27,915 nt of DNA, from assembly GCA_903927685.1 (NCBI GenBank), contig CAIYOB010000378.1, forward strand, positions 1 through 27,915. The letters run 5' to 3'. Origin of the DNA: an uncultured Planctomycetaceae bacterium. GTDB taxonomy: Bacteria > Planctomycetota > Planctomycetia > Pirellulales > Pirellulaceae. This document shows, piece after piece, positions 12,598 through 19,193 of the stretch (its first letter is position 1; each line of letters starts with the position of its first letter). The notes beneath the pieces are model-generated. The model did no database searches. It had not been told where the DNA came from and was given only the letters and a program-made list of their open reading frames with translations. Position numbers and translations under genes: made by a program.

Positions 12598-13035
12598 ATG
12601 CCGGGAGGAGATGGAGCAGGCCCGCTGGGGCACAGTTCGAATACAGGCCGGGGGATGGGGTTCTGTGGAGGTGCGAATGCGCCGGGATTCTCGACGCCTG
12701 GTCTTGACCCCGCTGTACGTGGTTGGGCCGGCGGCGGCCAAGGTGGCGGCTGGGGTCACGGCGGTGGCCGCGGACGCGGGCGGAGGTGCCGGAACGTCTT
12801 CCGTGCAACCGGGCTGACCGGTTGGCAGCGGACCTTGATGGCGACCGCGCCGCGCGGTGCCAAGGGCGCGTCGTCCGCGCCGCCTGCCGCCCCGGACAGC
12901 CCACAGCAGTTGGCGATGCTCAAACAGCAAGCCGCCGGCTTGGCGACCATGCTCAACGAGCTTCAGAGGCGAATCGAGGAACTACAGGGCGGGCGGACAA
13001 CGCCCGAGCCCGGCGCTGATCAAGCGGCTGGTTAG
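12598..13035 (+). CDS. DUF5320-type Gly-rich protein
   Basis: A 145-residue protein that opens with MPGGDGAGPLGHSSNTGRGMGFCGG, close to the MPxGDxTGPxGxGPxTGRGxGxC start of the DUF5320 family. A Gly/Arg-rich stretch ([23 protein letters not shown]) follows, then a short NVFRATGLTGW segment, and finally a helix rich in Gln and Leu (about 97-130: QQLAMLKQQAAGLATMLNEL, then a short QRRIEELQ stretch) likely to form a coiled coil. These proteins commonly sit beside NifX-fold and ferredoxin-MinD genes in anaerobes, as here; their function is not established. The ATG at 12598 is preceded by AAGGGG at good spacing, which decides it over the longer upstream frame. It is probably the first gene of the plus-strand cluster. 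Confidence 0.85.
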   Translation: MPGGDGAGPLGHSSNTGRGMGFCGGANAPGFSTPGLDPAVRGWAGGGQGGGWGHGGGRGRGRRCRNVFRATGLTGWQRTLMATAPRGAKGASSAPPAAPDSPQQLAMLKQQAAGLATMLNELQRRIEELQGGRTTPEPGADQAAG

Positions 13036-13075
13036 CGCTCGGGTTTCCCGACTCTTCCCAATCGCCAAGATCGCT

Positions 13076-13135
13076 GCCCAGCCACCCAGATCGCTGGGCG
13101 GACCCATCAGCCGGGTGACGAGAGCGTGTCACCCG
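13076..13135 (+). promoter_or_regulatory. Two successive hairpins before the first MinD-type ATPase gene
   Basis: In the 122-base spacer after the DUF5320 gene, GCCCAGC (13076-13082) pairs with GCTGGGC (13093-13099) across 10 bases, and CGGGTGAC (13112-13119) pairs with GTCACCCG (13128-13135) across 8 bases. The second hairpin ends 22 bases before the ATG at 13158. Neither is followed by a T run. They may be RNA processing or attenuation structures, or palindromic operators. Confidence 0.5.
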
Positions 13136-13157
13136 ATTCGGCACTTCGAGGGACACC

Positions 13158-14027
13158 ATGCGAATTGCAGTGGCAAGCGGCAAAGGGGGCACGGGCAAGA
13201 CCACCGTGGCGACCAACTTGGCTTACGTCGCGGCGCAGACCGGCCGGATGGTCGTCTACGCGGATTGCGACGTAGAAGACCCGAACGGACACTTGTTCCT
13301 TCGGCCGACCATCGCCGAACAACGGCCGATCGACCGGCTGGTCCCTGTGGTGGCTGCCGACCGCTGCACGCGATGCGGCCGCTGCAGTGACGCCTGCCGG
13401 TTCGGCGCGATTGCCTGCGTCGGCAATTCGGTGCTGGTCTTTCCCGAGTTGTGCCATGCCTGCGGCGGATGCCAATTGGCGTGTCCCGAACAGGCGATCA
13501 GCGAGGTGCCGCGCTCCATCGGCCAACTGCGGTTGGGGGCGAGCGGACGGCTGCGGTTCGTGGACGGGATGTTGAACGTCGGCGAGGCCATGAGTCCGCC
13601 GGCGATTCGAGCCGTCAAGGCGGCCTTGCCGAATGGGGACGCGTTGGTCATCCTCGATTGTCCGCCAGGCACGTCGTGCCCGGTCGTCGAGAGCGTCCGC
13701 GACGTCGACCTGGTGCTGCTGGTGACCGAGCCGACCCCGTTCGGACTGTGCGATTTGGGCTTGGCAGTGGAAATGGTGCGGGCACTGCGGTTGCCGTTCG
13801 CCGTGGTGGTCAATCGGGCCGGCGTGGGCGACCGGGAAGTCTGGGACTATTGCCAGCGACAGAGCATCCCCATCCTGGCAGAAATCCCGGATGACCGGGC
13901 GGTGGCCGAGGCGTATTCGCGCGGCGAACTGCCTTTGACAGCCGCTGCGCCGCTGGCGGAATGCCTGGGCGGATTGCTGGCAGCCCTGGATGCAGGCTGG
14001 TCCCGCGGAGAACAGGACGTGCCATGA
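13158..14027 (+). CDS. MinD/Mrp-type P-loop ATPase with inserted two-cluster ferredoxin domain
   Basis: A 289-residue cytosolic protein that combines an ATPase of the MinD/NifH/Mrp class with a ferredoxin domain. The deviant Walker A is KGGTGKTT (residues 9-16), switch I is ADCDVEDPNGH (35-45), and Walker B / switch II is VILDCPPGTSCPV. Between them two complete C-x2-C-x2-C-x3-C motifs are seen: C70, C73, C76, C80 and C99, C102, C105, C109, fit to hold two [4Fe-4S] clusters. The family is annotated as MinD superfamily P-loop ATPase containing a ferredoxin domain. In Desulfovibrio two such proteins are components of the orange-protein (ORP) complex, with a NifX-fold protein; that link is inference here. 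GGGACACC precedes the ATG. The stop overlaps the next start (ATGA), implying coupled translation and a heterodimer. Confidence 0.92.
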   Translation: MRIAVASGKGGTGKTTVATNLAYVAAQTGRMVVYADCDVEDPNGHLFLRPTIAEQRPIDRLVPVVAADRCTRCGRCSDACRFGAIACVGNSVLVFPELCHACGGCQLACPEQAISEVPRSIGQLRLGASGRLRFVDGMLNVGEAMSPPAIRAVKAALPNGDALVILDCPPGTSCPVVESVRDVDLVLLVTEPTPFGLCDLGLAVEMVRALRLPFAVVVNRAGVGDREVWDYCQRQSIPILAEIPDDRAVAEAYSRGELPLTAAAPLAECLGGLLAALDAGWSRGEQDVP

Positions 14028-14971
14028 AGGAACTGGTCGTGATCAGCGGCAAGGGAGGGACCGGCAAGACATCGCTCGTCGCTTCGTTTGCGGCTCTGGC
14101 GCGGCGTGCCGTCGTCGCCGATTGCGACGTCGACGCGGCCGATTTGCACTTGATCCTGGAGCCGCAGATCCAGGGCTGTGAAGACTTTGTCGGAGGCCGG
14201 AAGGCACGCGTCACTCTGGAACGTTGTCTGGCTCAGCGGCAATGCCTGGACCTGTGCCGCTTTGGGGCGATTTCGTTCGACGGACCGGGCAACGGGCGGG
14301 TGGCGAAGACCTGTCGGATCGATCCGCTGGCCTGCGAGGGCTGCGGGGTCTGCTTTGATTTCTGCCCTCGGGACGCGATCCGCTTTGAGCCCGTGGTGTG
14401 CGGCCAGTGGTTTGTCTCGCAGACGCGCTGTGGCCCGCTGGTTCATGCCCGGCTGGGCGTGGCTGCCGAGAATTCGGGCAAGCTAGTCACGCATCTCCGC
14501 CGCACGGCAGCCCGGTTGGCGGCCGAGCGGCAGTTGGACCTGATCCTGTGCGACGGTTCGCCCGGCATCGGCTGTCCCGTGATCGCCTCACTGACCGGCG
14601 CGAGCTTGGCGCTGTTTGTCGCCGAGCCGACCGTGTCCGGCCTGCACGGCTTCCGCCGCGTGGCCGAGTTGGCGATGCGGCTGGGCGTACCGGGGATGCT
14701 GGCCGTGAACAAGGCCGATTTGAATGCGCGGGTCACGGAGCAGCTGGAAGACTGGGCCCGGCAGCACGGGATCGCCGTGGCCGGCCGCGTCCCGTACGAC
14801 TCGGCGGTGACCCGCGCCCAGCTGGCACGGCGCCCGGTGGTCGAAGTGTCGGACGGGCCGACCGCGCAGGCCATTCGGGACCTGTGGGACAAGGTGGAAC
14901 GGCGTCTGCAGGCCAGCCCTGCCGAAGCCGCCAGCCACCTGGTGCCGCTGGCCAGCTCGCCAACGACCTGA
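14024..14971 (+). CDS. Second ferredoxin-MinD ATPase, one cluster motif incomplete
   Basis: A 315-residue paralogue of the preceding protein. Walker A is KGGTGKTS (10-17), switch I ADCDVDAADLH, and the Walker B / switch II segment LILCDGSPGIGCPV. The second ferredoxin motif is complete (C104, C107, C110, C114 in ACEGCGVCFDFCP). The first is C68, C74, C78, with Gln71 where the second Cys should be (ERCLAQRQCLDLCRFGAI), so it may hold a [3Fe-4S] or no cluster. Additional cysteines C52 and C97 are nearby and could substitute. ATG 14024 overlaps the upstream stop and fits the family N-terminus (MKELVVISGKGG), so the longer frame opening at 13961 is rejected. Likely partner of the first ATPase, possibly in metal-cluster assembly or delivery to the NifX-fold protein at 18207-18839. 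Confidence 0.92.
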   Translation: MKELVVISGKGGTGKTSLVASFAALARRAVVADCDVDAADLHLILEPQIQGCEDFVGGRKARVTLERCLAQRQCLDLCRFGAISFDGPGNGRVAKTCRIDPLACEGCGVCFDFCPRDAIRFEPVVCGQWFVSQTRCGPLVHARLGVAAENSGKLVTHLRRTAARLAAERQLDLILCDGSPGIGCPVIASLTGASLALFVAEPTVSGLHGFRRVAELAMRLGVPGMLAVNKADLNARVTEQLEDWARQHGIAVAGRVPYDSAVTRAQLARRPVVEVSDGPTAQAIRDLWDKVERRLQASPAEAASHLVPLASSPTT

Positions 14972-14985
14972 CAAGTGCATTCCAG

Positions 14986-15013
14986 ACTGACCACTGACCA
15001 CTGACCACTGACA
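14986..15013. repeat. Four tandem heptamers ACTGACC/ACTGACA
   Basis: Three exact ACTGACC units (14986-15006) and one ACTGACA (15007-15013) lie just ahead of the AAGGAG ribosome binding site of the 20-codon frame at 15024. The unit matches the heptamers upstream of thpR (4760-4787, opposite strand), so it is probably a dispersed repeat type in this genome. Confidence 0.85.
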
Positions 15014-15023
15014 AGGAGACGCC

Positions 15024-15086
15024 ATGAGACACGATTCCTGGACAGACCGGCGCGGGGCATTTTTCCTGACCAGCGCTGAGGGTTGA
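15024..15086 (+). CDS. 20-residue ORF with ideal ribosome binding site
   Basis: ATG 15024 is preceded by AAGGAGACGCC, the best Shine-Dalgarno in this intergenic stretch, yet the frame ends after MRHDSWTDRRGAFFLTSAEG. It may be a leader peptide, a small protein, or the surviving start of a gene whose remainder was deleted between the second ATPase and the membrane protein. No family recognised. Confidence 0.4.
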   Translation: MRHDSWTDRRGAFFLTSAEG

Positions 15087-15116
15087 CGCTGCCTCCAGAA
15101 GACTGAGGAGCCAGTC

Positions 15117-15818
15117 ATGGTTACGCATCCGCAGACTTCCGATTCGGGCTTGCCCACAGCGGACGAAGCGGACCGGGCAACCGGGCACGCCCCGCCCCTG
15201 GCCTTCCTGATCCTCGGCCAGCTCCGCGCCCACGCTCCGTTCACGCTGTTCGGCACGCTGACCGGGATCACCATCCTGGTGACCTTGGTCTCCGCCCAGG
15301 CGCCGGCGTGGCTCTCCCAGCGGTTGTTCTGGGGGACGCACCCGCTGCACGTGCTGCTCAGCGCGCTGGTGACCACGGCCATGTTCACCGTGAACAGCCG
15401 GCGCTCACTGGGGCTCACGATCGTCATCGGGTATCTGGGCTCCGTGGGCATCGCGACGCTCAGCGACTGTGTGATTCCGTACGTGGCTGAAATCCTGATG
15501 GACTTACCCAACCGCGGCATCCACCTGGGGTTCATCGAGAAGTGGTGGCTGGTCAATCCGCTGGCCGCGGCGGGGATCTTGGTGGGCTATCTTTGGCCGC
15601 ACACCAAGATCACCCACGCCGGGCACGTGCTGTTGAGCACCTGGGCTTCGCTATTTCACATGACAATGGCCATGGGTGGCCAATTCGGCGTTCTGCATTA
15701 CGCGGCCACAGCGCTGTTCTTGTTCCTCGCGGTCTGGATCCCCTGCTGCACGAGCGACATCGTGTTCCCCCTGTTGTTCGCGACTTCGCTTACAGCCCGC
15801 GGAAGCCGCGTCGCTTGA
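15117..15818 (+). CDS. Six-helix membrane protein of unknown function
   Basis: A 233-residue integral membrane protein. About six hydrophobic segments can be drawn: residues 40-60, 74-92, 98-125, 143-160, 165-188 and 195-225. Polar and Cys/His residues sit within or beside the helices: LSDCVIPYVAEI in helix 3, GHVLLSTW and HMTMAMGG in helix 5, and WIPCCTSDIVFPLLF at the C-terminal end. The two SD..(I)V/I(P/F)P motifs in helices 3 and 6 look like an internal duplication. Such conserved Cys, His and Asp in membrane would suit a metal or small-solute transporter, but this is inference only. I recall similar unnamed membrane proteins but cannot name a family. GAGGAGCCAGTC precedes the ATG. It sits between the ATPase pair and the downstream genes with short gaps, so it is probably part of the same cluster. 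Confidence 0.8.
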   Translation: MVTHPQTSDSGLPTADEADRATGHAPPLAFLILGQLRAHAPFTLFGTLTGITILVTLVSAQAPAWLSQRLFWGTHPLHVLLSALVTTAMFTVNSRRSLGLTIVIGYLGSVGIATLSDCVIPYVAEILMDLPNRGIHLGFIEKWWLVNPLAAAGILVGYLWPHTKITHAGHVLLSTWASLFHMTMAMGGQFGVLHYAATALFLFLAVWIPCCTSDIVFPLLFATSLTARGSRVA

Positions 15819-15833
15819 ATCGGAGATTGCCTC

Positions 15834-16196
15834 GTGAGCGAAAAAGCCTTCCCGGACGACTATCCGGACGCCCTGAGCCACTGCTACGGTTGCGGCCGGT
15901 TGAATGAACATGGCCTGCAGCTGAAAAGCCACTGGGATGGCGAGGAAACGGTAGCCGTCTTCCATCCGCGCCCTTACCACATGGCCATTCCGGGCTACGT
16001 CTACGGCGGCCTGCTGGCTTCGATCATCGATTGCCACGGCACGGGTACGGCGGCGGCCGCGGCGTACCGGGCCGAGCAGCGGGCGATGGACACGCTGCCG
16101 CCGATTCGTTTTCTGACGGCCTCGCTGCGAGTGGACTTCCTGCGCCCCACGCCGCTGGGCGTACCGGTCGCATTTTGCGAGTATCGCAGCCCCTGA
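15834..16196 (+). CDS. PaaI-type hotdog thioesterase, C-terminally truncated
   Basis: The 120-residue product begins at GTG 15834, 15 bases after the membrane-protein gene. HCYGCGRLNEHGLQLKS followed by YVYGGLLASIIDCHGTGTAAAA and LRVDFLRPTPLG are typical of planctomycete and proteobacterial PaaI-like thioesterases, which hydrolyse acyl-CoA esters. In full-length relatives about 40-50 residues follow the RPTPLG segment (the last two beta strands of the hotdog sheet), but here the frame goes to VPVAFCEYRSP and stops. No continuation was found in the other plus-strand frames after 16196, so it looks truncated by deletion rather than by a single frameshift. The sheet would probably not be stable, so a pseudogene is likely. 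The 210 bases after it (16197-16406) hold no recognisable gene. Confidence 0.65.
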   Translation: MSEKAFPDDYPDALSHCYGCGRLNEHGLQLKSHWDGEETVAVFHPRPYHMAIPGYVYGGLLASIIDCHGTGTAAAAAYRAEQRAMDTLPPIRFLTASLRVDFLRPTPLGVPVAFCEYRSP

Positions 16197-16406
16197 TTCC
16201 TTGCAGATTGCCTGACATAGGGCATTTGATCCACGGTCCGTTTTCTCGCTCGTGTCCTTGAAAGAACTTGCCGGGCATATCCCTTTGTGCGAAAACGAGC
16301 TTTGGTACGGGGCATGCTCGCGACGTGTCTCAGAACCACTACCGCGAAACGGAATTCACACCGTTCCCGCGGGCGAAAGCGAGCGAAGAACCAAGGAGCA
16401 TGGGCG

Positions 16407-17231
16407 ATGTCTGACGGAACTGGCAGCCGGCGGGAATTTATCAAGGCCACCACCGCGGCTGCGGCCGGGGCGGTGTGGACCGCGTCGAAGGCAGCCGCGG
16501 CTGGCAATGCGTTGGAACGAGGCGACTTGCAGGGGCGATTTGTCTATGGTGGCGACCCGCCCGAGCGGAAGCCGATCGTGGTCACCGCCGACAAGGAATT
16601 CTGCGGCAAACACAACCTCCTCGAAGAGCACCTCGTGGTGAACCCCGGCAACCGAGGGCTGGCCAACGTGTTCATCTGGCTGTACGTGACGCGGGACGAG
16701 GCGCTGCCGGCCGTCCCTGCCTCGTACGGCGCCATGACCAAGGCGGATGTGGCCCTGGACTGCCGCGGCTGCCGCTTTGGGCCTCATGCGCGCGTGCTGT
16801 GGACCACGCAAACCCTGCTGATCCGCAATCTGAACCCGATCGGTGACAGCGCCAAGATCGACACCTTGAGCAACCCGCCGATCAATCTGGTCATCCCGAT
16901 CAAGGGCGAGTGGCGGCAGACGTACGCCGCCGCCGAACGGTTGCCGGCCCGCGTCAGTTGCAGCCTGCATCCGTGGGAGTCAGGCTGGCTGCTGGTCAAG
17001 GACCATCCGTACATGGCCGTCTCCGACGCGGACGGTCGGTTTGTGATCAAGGGGCTGCCGCCCGGCAAATGGACGTTCCAGTTCTGGCACGAACAAGCGG
17101 GGTATCTGACGGAAGTGCAACATCAGGGCGCGCCCACCGTTTGGAAACGCGGACGCGCGGAATTCGAAGTCCAGCCCGGCCTGACCGACCTGGGTGAACT
17201 CCTGGTGGCGCCCGAGCGGTTTGCGAGTTGA
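16407..17231 (+). CDS. Tat-exported cupredoxin-like / Cna-B-like protein
   Basis: A 274-residue protein beginning MSDGTGSRREFIKATTAAAAG, a clear twin-arginine signal, so it is exported folded, often a sign of a bound metal. Residues 35-160 read like the planctomycete cupredoxin-related module (GRFVYGGDPPERKPIVVTADKEFCGKH, HLVVNPGNRGLANVFIWLYV, TLLIRNLNPIGDSAK). The C-terminal part has SCSLHPWESGWLLVKDHPYM, then AVSDADGRFVIKGLPPGKWTF and WHEQ, a pattern seen in copper-binding-like and carboxypeptidase-regulatory-like (CnaB) domains. Cys-x2-His and Trp-His could contribute metal ligands; this is inference. Start ATG 16407 is chosen for the Tat motif and AAGGAG 10 bases upstream; the longer frame from 16287 puts 40 non-signal residues in front. 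Radical SAM follows after 18 bases. Confidence 0.8.
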   Translation: MSDGTGSRREFIKATTAAAAGAVWTASKAAAAGNALERGDLQGRFVYGGDPPERKPIVVTADKEFCGKHNLLEEHLVVNPGNRGLANVFIWLYVTRDEALPAVPASYGAMTKADVALDCRGCRFGPHARVLWTTQTLLIRNLNPIGDSAKIDTLSNPPINLVIPIKGEWRQTYAAAERLPARVSCSLHPWESGWLLVKDHPYMAVSDADGRFVIKGLPPGKWTFQFWHEQAGYLTEVQHQGAPTVWKRGRAEFEVQPGLTDLGELLVAPERFAS

Positions 17232-17249
17232 CGGACAAGGAGTAAAGCG

Positions 17250-18203
17250 ATGGCGATACTTGCGCGCCCCCAAGCGGTGCCTCGCCGAGTCTTTGGTCCC
17301 GTACCCTCCCGCCGCCTGGGGCGGTCCCTAGGGGTCGATCTGACGCCCTTCAAGACCTGCAGCTACGATTGCATCTACTGCCAGCTCGGACGGACCACGC
17401 ACAAGACCGTTGAACGCCGCGAGTGGTTCCCGCTGGAGCAAATTGTGGCCCAATTGCCTGAGCGTCTGACCAGCCGGCCCGACTATATCACGCTCAGCGG
17501 CTCCGGCGAACCGACCTTGTACGCGCGGATCGGGGAACTGATCGCGAGGATCAAGGCCCTGACCGATGTCCCGGTGGCGGTGCTCACCAATGGGTCCCTG
17601 TTGTGGCAAGCCGACTTGCGCAGCCAACTGTGGGAGGCGGACCTGGTCATCCCCTCGCTGGATGCCGGGGACGAGGCCCTGTTCCAGGCCGTCAACCGGC
17701 CGCACGAGGCGCTCGCTTTCGCTCGGATGCTGGACGGGCTGATCGCGTTCCGGCAGGAATTCCAGGGAGCGTATTGGCTGGAAGTGATGGTCGTCGCCGG
17801 ATACACGGGGACGGTGGAACAGATCGGCCGCTTGGCCGACTGCGTCCAGCGGATTCAGCCAGACCGCATCCAGCTGAACACGGTCACGCGGCCGCCCGCG
17901 GACCAGGAAGCCGAGGCCGTGTCGCCTGAGCAGCTGAAGTTCTTCTGCACGCTCTTTCAGCCGGAGGCCGAGGTCATCGCCGATTTCCGGGCCGTGCACC
18001 AGCAAGCGGAATTCGCGGCTTCGCGGAATGAGGTCCTGACCCTGCTGCAGCGCCGGCCCTGCTCGCTGGCCGACATCACCGCAGGACTGGGCAGGCACGA
18101 AAACGAAGTCGTGAAGTACCTGGAAGAGCTGCGGGTCAGCGGGGCGATCGAGCTTGTCACGACCGCCGGCAAGCCGTTCTATCGGGCGATTCAGCAAGCG
18201 TGA
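17250..18203 (+). CDS. Radical SAM enzyme with C-terminal winged-helix domain
   Basis: A 317-residue cytosolic enzyme. The radical SAM cluster motif is C37-x3-C41-x2-C44 (TCSYDCIYCQLG), preceded by FGPVPSRRLGRSLGVDLTP, a hallmark of a NifB/MoaA-related Fe-S oxidoreductase subfamily. ITLSGSGEPTLY contains the GGE-type SAM-binding segment (here GSGE). The C-terminal residues 258-317 (EVLTLLQRRPCSLADITAGL, then EVVKYLEELRVSGAIELV) form a winged-helix, unusual for an enzyme and seen in this subfamily. Members are often found next to NifX-fold and ferredoxin-MinD genes, and a role in making or loading a metal cofactor is plausible but unproven. ACAAGGAGTAAAGCG precedes the ATG. It runs convergent with the NifX-type gene; only three bases separate the stops. 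Confidence 0.9.
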   Translation: MAILARPQAVPRRVFGPVPSRRLGRSLGVDLTPFKTCSYDCIYCQLGRTTHKTVERREWFPLEQIVAQLPERLTSRPDYITLSGSGEPTLYARIGELIARIKALTDVPVAVLTNGSLLWQADLRSQLWEADLVIPSLDAGDEALFQAVNRPHEALAFARMLDGLIAFRQEFQGAYWLEVMVVAGYTGTVEQIGRLADCVQRIQPDRIQLNTVTRPPADQEAEAVSPEQLKFFCTLFQPEAEVIADFRAVHQQAEFAASRNEVLTLLQRRPCSLADITAGLGRHENEVVKYLEELRVSGAIELVTTAGKPFYRAIQQA

Positions 18204-18206
18204 CGG

Positions 18207-18839
18207 TCAGTTCTCGCCTCGCCCTCTTCTCCCGCGTCCCCTGCCGCGGCCGCCGCCCTGGCCCCGCCCTGGGCCGCCACCCACCCGGCGGCCGCCACCC
18301 CAGCCGCGGCCCATACCGCCACCCATACCGCGGCCGGCCGGCGTCCCCTGGTCCTCGCTGGATGGCTCGGCAGCCGCTGTCGTGACGGGCGCTGCAGGGG
18401 AGAGGGGGACATCCTGCGGCGGCACCGACGGCGGTGGGGCGGGCGACTGCGGCGCAGGAGGCTGCGACGGCACGGCGCCGGAGGTACCGGAATGAGCCTG
18501 CACGTCGGGTTCGCTCGCGGGCCGCAGCTGCCCCGCCCGGTAACGCTCGATGACCTCCCGGACGAGGCCCGCACAGCCCAGCACGACCGGGATGCCTGCG
18601 GCCGACAGCGTCCGAAACGCGTTCGGCCCGCAATTGCCCGTCAGGACCACGCCGGCGTTCTTGGAGGCCAGCCGCTGAGCCGCCTTGATTCCGGCTCCGC
18701 TCTCCGCCTCGCCGGTGTTCTGCAGCGACTCGAACTCGCCGCTCTCGGCGTCCACAAACAGGTAATAAGCACAGCGTGCAAAACGCGGATCCACGTCCGC
18801 GTCCAAGGTCGGCCCACTGGCCGTAACAACGATCTCCAT
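18207..18839 (-). CDS. NifX/NifB-type Fe-Mo cluster-binding protein with Gly/Arg-rich tail
   Basis: A 210-residue protein. Residues 1-107 are a dinitrogenase iron-molybdenum cofactor-binding fold (PF02579): MEIVVTASGPTLDADVDPRFARCAYYLF, IKAAQRLASKNAGVVLTGNCGP, NAFRTLSAAGIPVVLG. In this family the domain binds metal-sulfide clusters, such as the Mo-Cu cluster of the orange protein. The following 100 residues are first Pro/Ala/Ser-rich and then almost only Gly and Arg (GRGMGGGMGRGWGGG..., ending RGRRGRGEN), a tail similar in style to the DUF5320 protein at 12598. Start ATG 18839 has AGGAG 7-11 bases upstream; the frame is open farther upstream into a DUF89 remnant, which is not taken as part of this protein. 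Encoded on the opposite strand from the other cluster genes, so likely under separate control. Confidence 0.9.
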   Translation of the reverse strand: MEIVVTASGPTLDADVDPRFARCAYYLFVDAESGEFESLQNTGEAESGAGIKAAQRLASKNAGVVLTGNCGPNAFRTLSAAGIPVVLGCAGLVREVIERYRAGQLRPASEPDVQAHSGTSGAVPSQPPAPQSPAPPPSVPPQDVPLSPAAPVTTAAAEPSSEDQGTPAGRGMGGGMGRGWGGGRRVGGGPGRGQGGGRGRGRGRRGRGEN

Positions 18840-19142
18840 GATTGGCTCCTGAACAGTCAATGATTCAGCCGCAGGCGGCGCCTGCGACGGTTTCAACTTC
18901 GTACTTGAGAGGGAACTCGAGGCCCGCAAGACCATGCGGCCCAGGGGGCAATTCAAGTCGATCACGTTGCCCGCGATGGCCAGCCGCACGGCCAGTTCCA
19001 GGCCGTTGGCGGCGCTGGCGACCTGCGGGGAAAACCGCTCGACCAATTCCAGCGCCGTCCGGTTCTGATGTTCTTTGGCCGCCCGGTACGGGTCCGCCTG
19101 GCCGGTCAGTTCGCGAATCCGCCGCTGGATTCGCTGGGCCAT
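18840..19142 (-). pseudogene. DUF89 (ARMT1-like phosphatase) fragment
   Basis: Directly upstream of, and in frame with, the NifX-type gene. MAQRIQRRIRELTGQADPYR, AAKEHQNRTALELVERF and LELAVRLAIAGNVIDL closely follow the DUF89 pattern (AQRIHRLIRELTG.DPYRE.K...N.LALEL, then LRLAIAGNVIDFG). In intact proteins (about 290 residues) some 60 residues precede this, with a CIPCF motif, and about 150 residues with the metal and phosphate site follow; both are absent. A shifted frame at about 18870-18930 (GLEFPLKYEVETVAGAACG) also reads as protein-like, so a frameshift may have joined different remnants. No stop separates it from the NifX start at 18839, but the ribosome binding site of that gene argues that it is translated on its own. 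The N-terminal break point is near 19142-19190, exactly where the lower-GC segment begins. Confidence 0.65.
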
Positions 19143-19193
19143 GCCCAGCGGTCTCGGTTTCGACGCTCCTCTTTTTGTTGCGGGAGAAACGCC

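Noticed and set aside
14986..15013. CRISPR-like repeat array
   Set aside because: Units are 7 bases, tandem and without spacers.
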